A DNA stretch of 7,396 nt from Bradyrhizobium sp. (lineage in GTDB: Bacteria; Pseudomonadota; Alphaproteobacteria; Rhizobiales; Xanthobacteraceae). The position numbers and the translations under genes were made by a program. This document shows positions 6,300 to 7,396 of this stretch, in pieces (the first letter of the stretch is position 1; every line of letters begins with the position of its first letter). Below the pieces are notes generated by a model that did no database searches, was not told where the DNA came from, and saw only the letters and a program-made list of their open reading frames with translations. The DNA lies in NCBI GenBank assembly GCA_028290305.1, contig JAQGKC010000282.1:1-7396 (forward strand). The letters run 5' to 3'.

Positions 6300-6608
6300 C
6301 ACTTCTGGCGCAAGGTGGACATTCGCCTCATTGGGAGTGAGCTTCGTCAGGTACAGGTACCGGAAGCGGCGGCGGAGCTGGCGGTCCTTGCGGAAGAACG
6401 GAAACAAATCGGGGACTCCGGAGACGATCACCTGGACCGGCCACTCCGGATTGCTCATGAGATCTTTGATCGTGTCCCTTAGTTTTTGAATTTCCTCCTC
6501 GCTGGATACGTGCAGCACGTTGTTGAGATCGTCGATCCAGACAGGGTAGAGCATCGCAGTACAACTACGTCCGCGTTGCGCCGGTCGGCGCACCAACCAA
6601 GCTTCCAA
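6300..6608 (-). pseudogene. Fragment of TniB/TnsC-like transposition ATPase
   Basis: Read on the minus strand, the frame contains LYPVWIDDLNNVL, a Walker B strand with the DD pair, then EEEIQKLRDTIKDLMSNPEW, VQVIVSGVPDLFPFF (sensor-1-like strand and following helix), and DRQLRRRFRYLYLTKLTP, with the arginine-rich segment usual in TniB and other AAA+ transposition helpers. These proteins bind target DNA and activate a DDE transposase. The Walker A loop and the whole N-terminal part are absent: upstream of about 6560 the frame has no similarity and the next gene begins at 6615. Downstream of about 6300 the frame stays open to 6108 but becomes arginine-rich and unrecognisable, so the C-terminal domain is lost as well. 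No transposase partner is adjacent. It is best read as a relic of an older element; family naming is from motifs only. Confidence 0.6.
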
Positions 6609-6614
6609 TCACTT

Positions 6615-6851
6615 CTAGCGCTTCGCTTCGCCAGTGGTCGCCAGTGGCCTCGCGCTGTTCGGAAAGATCAGTGACTGATCCTCAATCTCCTGGTCCGGAA
6701 GCTTATTTGCGCCCGCTGCTGTGTGGAGTTCCAGCAACGAGGGCATAGCAGCAGTTCCGGCCAACAGCTTGGTCGAAGGGTGCCACACGATGGCGGCCGT
6801 GGCGGCGATCAGAGCGACAAGCGCCAACACAGGAATCATCAGACGCTTCAT
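6615..6851 (-). CDS. Small secreted or membrane-anchored protein of unknown function
   Basis: The 78-residue product starts MKRLMIPVLALVALIAATAA, a short positive N-terminus and hydrophobic segment (5-22) of the signal-peptide or single-anchor type. A hydrophilic part follows (SLLELHTAAGANKLPDQEIEDQS, about 38-60). There is no lipobox cysteine. It resembles small proteins of about 65-75 residues that I recall in Bradyrhizobium with the same MKRL start and a PSLxELHxxAGxNKLP-like middle; their function is unknown to me. The start is secure: a perfect AGGAGG lies 5 bases before the ATG. A 10-bp tandem duplication near the 3' end probably changes the last residues (PLATTGEAKR). It points away from the transposase and is likely transcribed alone. 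Confidence 0.75.
   Translation of the reverse strand: MKRLMIPVLALVALIAATAAIVWHPSTKLLAGTAAMPSLLELHTAAGANKLPDQEIEDQSLIFPNSARPLATTGEAKR
6628..6647. repeat. 10-bp tandem duplication within a gene end
   Basis: TCGCCAGTGG occurs twice in direct tandem. A 10-base duplication shifts the frame, so in the minus-strand gene 6615-6851 it sets the last few codons and the stop. It looks like a recent slippage event. Confidence 0.6.
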
Positions 6852-6856
6852 GGAAA

Positions 6857-6862
6857 CCTCCT
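6857..6862 (-). promoter_or_regulatory. Strong ribosome binding site of the small exported protein
   Basis: CCTCCT on the plus strand is AGGAGG on the minus strand, 5 bases before ATG 6851. It fixes the start of the gene and argues that the gene is real. Confidence 0.8.
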
Positions 6863-7309
6863 GTTCGATTCCGATTTGACTTAGCTCGAACCGCTACGCA
6901 CAAATGTGAGCTGTCTCACGTCTCACACTCACTTGATGCTGGAGAGCCTCGGGCGGTTTTTTGCTTACGAACAGTTGAGACGGGAAATACCGTGGTCGGC
7001 AGGAACTCTTTCACGCATCAGGCGGCGACGTTTCCGCCAAAGTCCTGAAACGTTCGCCCGCCTCAAGCGCAGCCTCGCGATTGCGGCGCCCATGCGCGTT
7101 CTGGCTCGCGGCTGGCGAGAACCGGCGGCCGCGCTAGAACGCATCGGAACGTGTCTTGAGCGACGTCCGAGTCTATCCGGCGCCGACAACGCAGGCCCGG
7201 CAGAGCAGCCGCGATTAGAGCGAGGCTTCGATTTGCGCGTCCCCGTTGTCCCTGTCGGAAACCTAATTGGGCTGGCAAGTGAGGCCGAATCGCGCAATGT
7301 TTCTGGCTT
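6863..7309. other. Region without a convincing gene before the transposase
   Basis: About 450 bases hold the upstream region of the small minus-strand gene and the lead-in to the transposase. A plus-strand frame is open from 6906 to 7313, but its product is arginine-rich with no recognisable motif, and equally long minus-strand frames overlap it. The left end of the insertion sequence should lie near the right part of this stretch. I could not identify a terminal inverted repeat because the other end is outside the window. Confidence 0.4.
6905..6920. promoter_or_regulatory. CRP/FNR-like dyad upstream of the small exported protein
   Basis: TGTGA, six bases, TCACG fits the TGTGA-N6-TCACA plan of CRP-type sites with one mismatch. 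It lies about 54 bases before ATG 6851. No clear -35/-10 pair was found beside it, and a site of this size can occur by chance. Confidence 0.25.
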
Positions 7310-7396
7310 ATGAGAGAAGCTTGCAGCCTGGTCTGGTCGGTGCTGGTCCTATTGTTCCAGTCGCGGGCCTCGTTGGAAGCTGAGATCCTGATCCTT
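7310..7396 (+). CDS. Insertion-sequence transposase (DDE/integrase-core type), first 29 codons
   Basis: From ATG 7310 the frame reads MREACSLVWSVLVLLFQ, then SRASLEAEILIL, and leaves the window open. The pattern of a short hydrophobic N-terminus followed by (S)RAxLEAEIL(I/V)L is, from memory, the start of a widespread transposase group with an integrase catalytic core (rve) common in Bradyrhizobium and other Rhizobiales, where the next residues are usually RHQL. The catalytic DDE residues lie beyond the window. The ATG overlaps the stop of an open frame ending at 7313 by four bases, which I take as coincidence. No clear ribosome binding site is seen. Together with the TniB-like fragment at 6300-6608 it marks the right side of the window as a mobile-element zone. 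Confidence 0.75.
   Translation, partial: MREACSLVWSVLVLLFQSRASLEAEILIL

Noticed and set aside
6906..7313. Plus-strand open frame of 135 codons before the transposase, with an ATGA overlap
   Set aside because: The product is arginine-rich with no recognisable fold or motif, frames of similar length lie on the other strand, and its start falls inside the CRP-like dyad. The four-base overlap with the transposase start can occur by chance.
1..7396. tRNA, rRNA, CRISPR array or replication origin
   Set aside because: No cloverleaf, rRNA-like sequence or regularly spaced repeats were found. The only tandem repeats are two-copy (3238-3267 and 6628-6647).

Overview
The window looks like a piece of an accessory region from a GC-rich alphaproteobacterium, most likely Bradyrhizobium or a close relative. 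This assignment is by recollection of family resemblance, not by search. It rests on the small secreted or anchored protein starting MKRLMIPVLALVALIAA and on the DDE transposase N-terminus starting MREACSLVWSVLVLLFQ at the right edge, both of which resemble proteins I associate with Bradyrhizobium.

Left part (1-1595). A partial minus-strand gene of unknown function runs off the left edge. Facing away from it is a plus-strand gene of unknown function (about 263-1159) whose reading frame is broken near two short homopolymer runs. A gene-poor stretch of about 435 bp follows; it may hold a 13-codon relic of a short-chain dehydrogenase (SDR) C-terminus on the minus strand.

Central part (1596-6018). 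This is the metabolic core: an SDR oxidoreductase (1596-2405, two frame breaks that cancel each other), a convergent MarR-type regulator (2451-2987, minus), a divergent Rieske-type aromatic ring-hydroxylating oxygenase (3284-4537), and a major facilitator superfamily (MFS) transporter (4753-6018). The inferred logic is uptake of an aromatic or other organic acid by the transporter, ring oxidation by the oxygenase, a possible dehydrogenation by the SDR if it is functional, and control by the MarR protein. The oxygenase-regulator intergenic region (2988-3283) carries a good promoter (TTGACA, 18-bp spacer, TAGATT), a 20-bp near-palindrome just upstream of it, and a perfect tandem 15-bp repeat with CAATATTG cores just downstream of the predicted start of transcription. 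That repeat is the best candidate operator in the window. No electron-transfer reductase for the oxygenase is present, so a partner must be encoded elsewhere.

Right part (6019-7396). After two hairpin-forming sequences comes a fragment of a TniB/TnsC-like transposition ATPase (minus, Walker B and later motifs only). It is followed by an intact small exported or membrane-anchored protein (minus, perfect AGGAGG ribosome binding site), about 450 bp without a convincing gene, and the first 29 codons of an insertion-sequence transposase cut by the window edge. Transposition relics on this side, with broken genes on the other, suggest that the catabolic cassette sits in a rearranging, horizontally acquired region.
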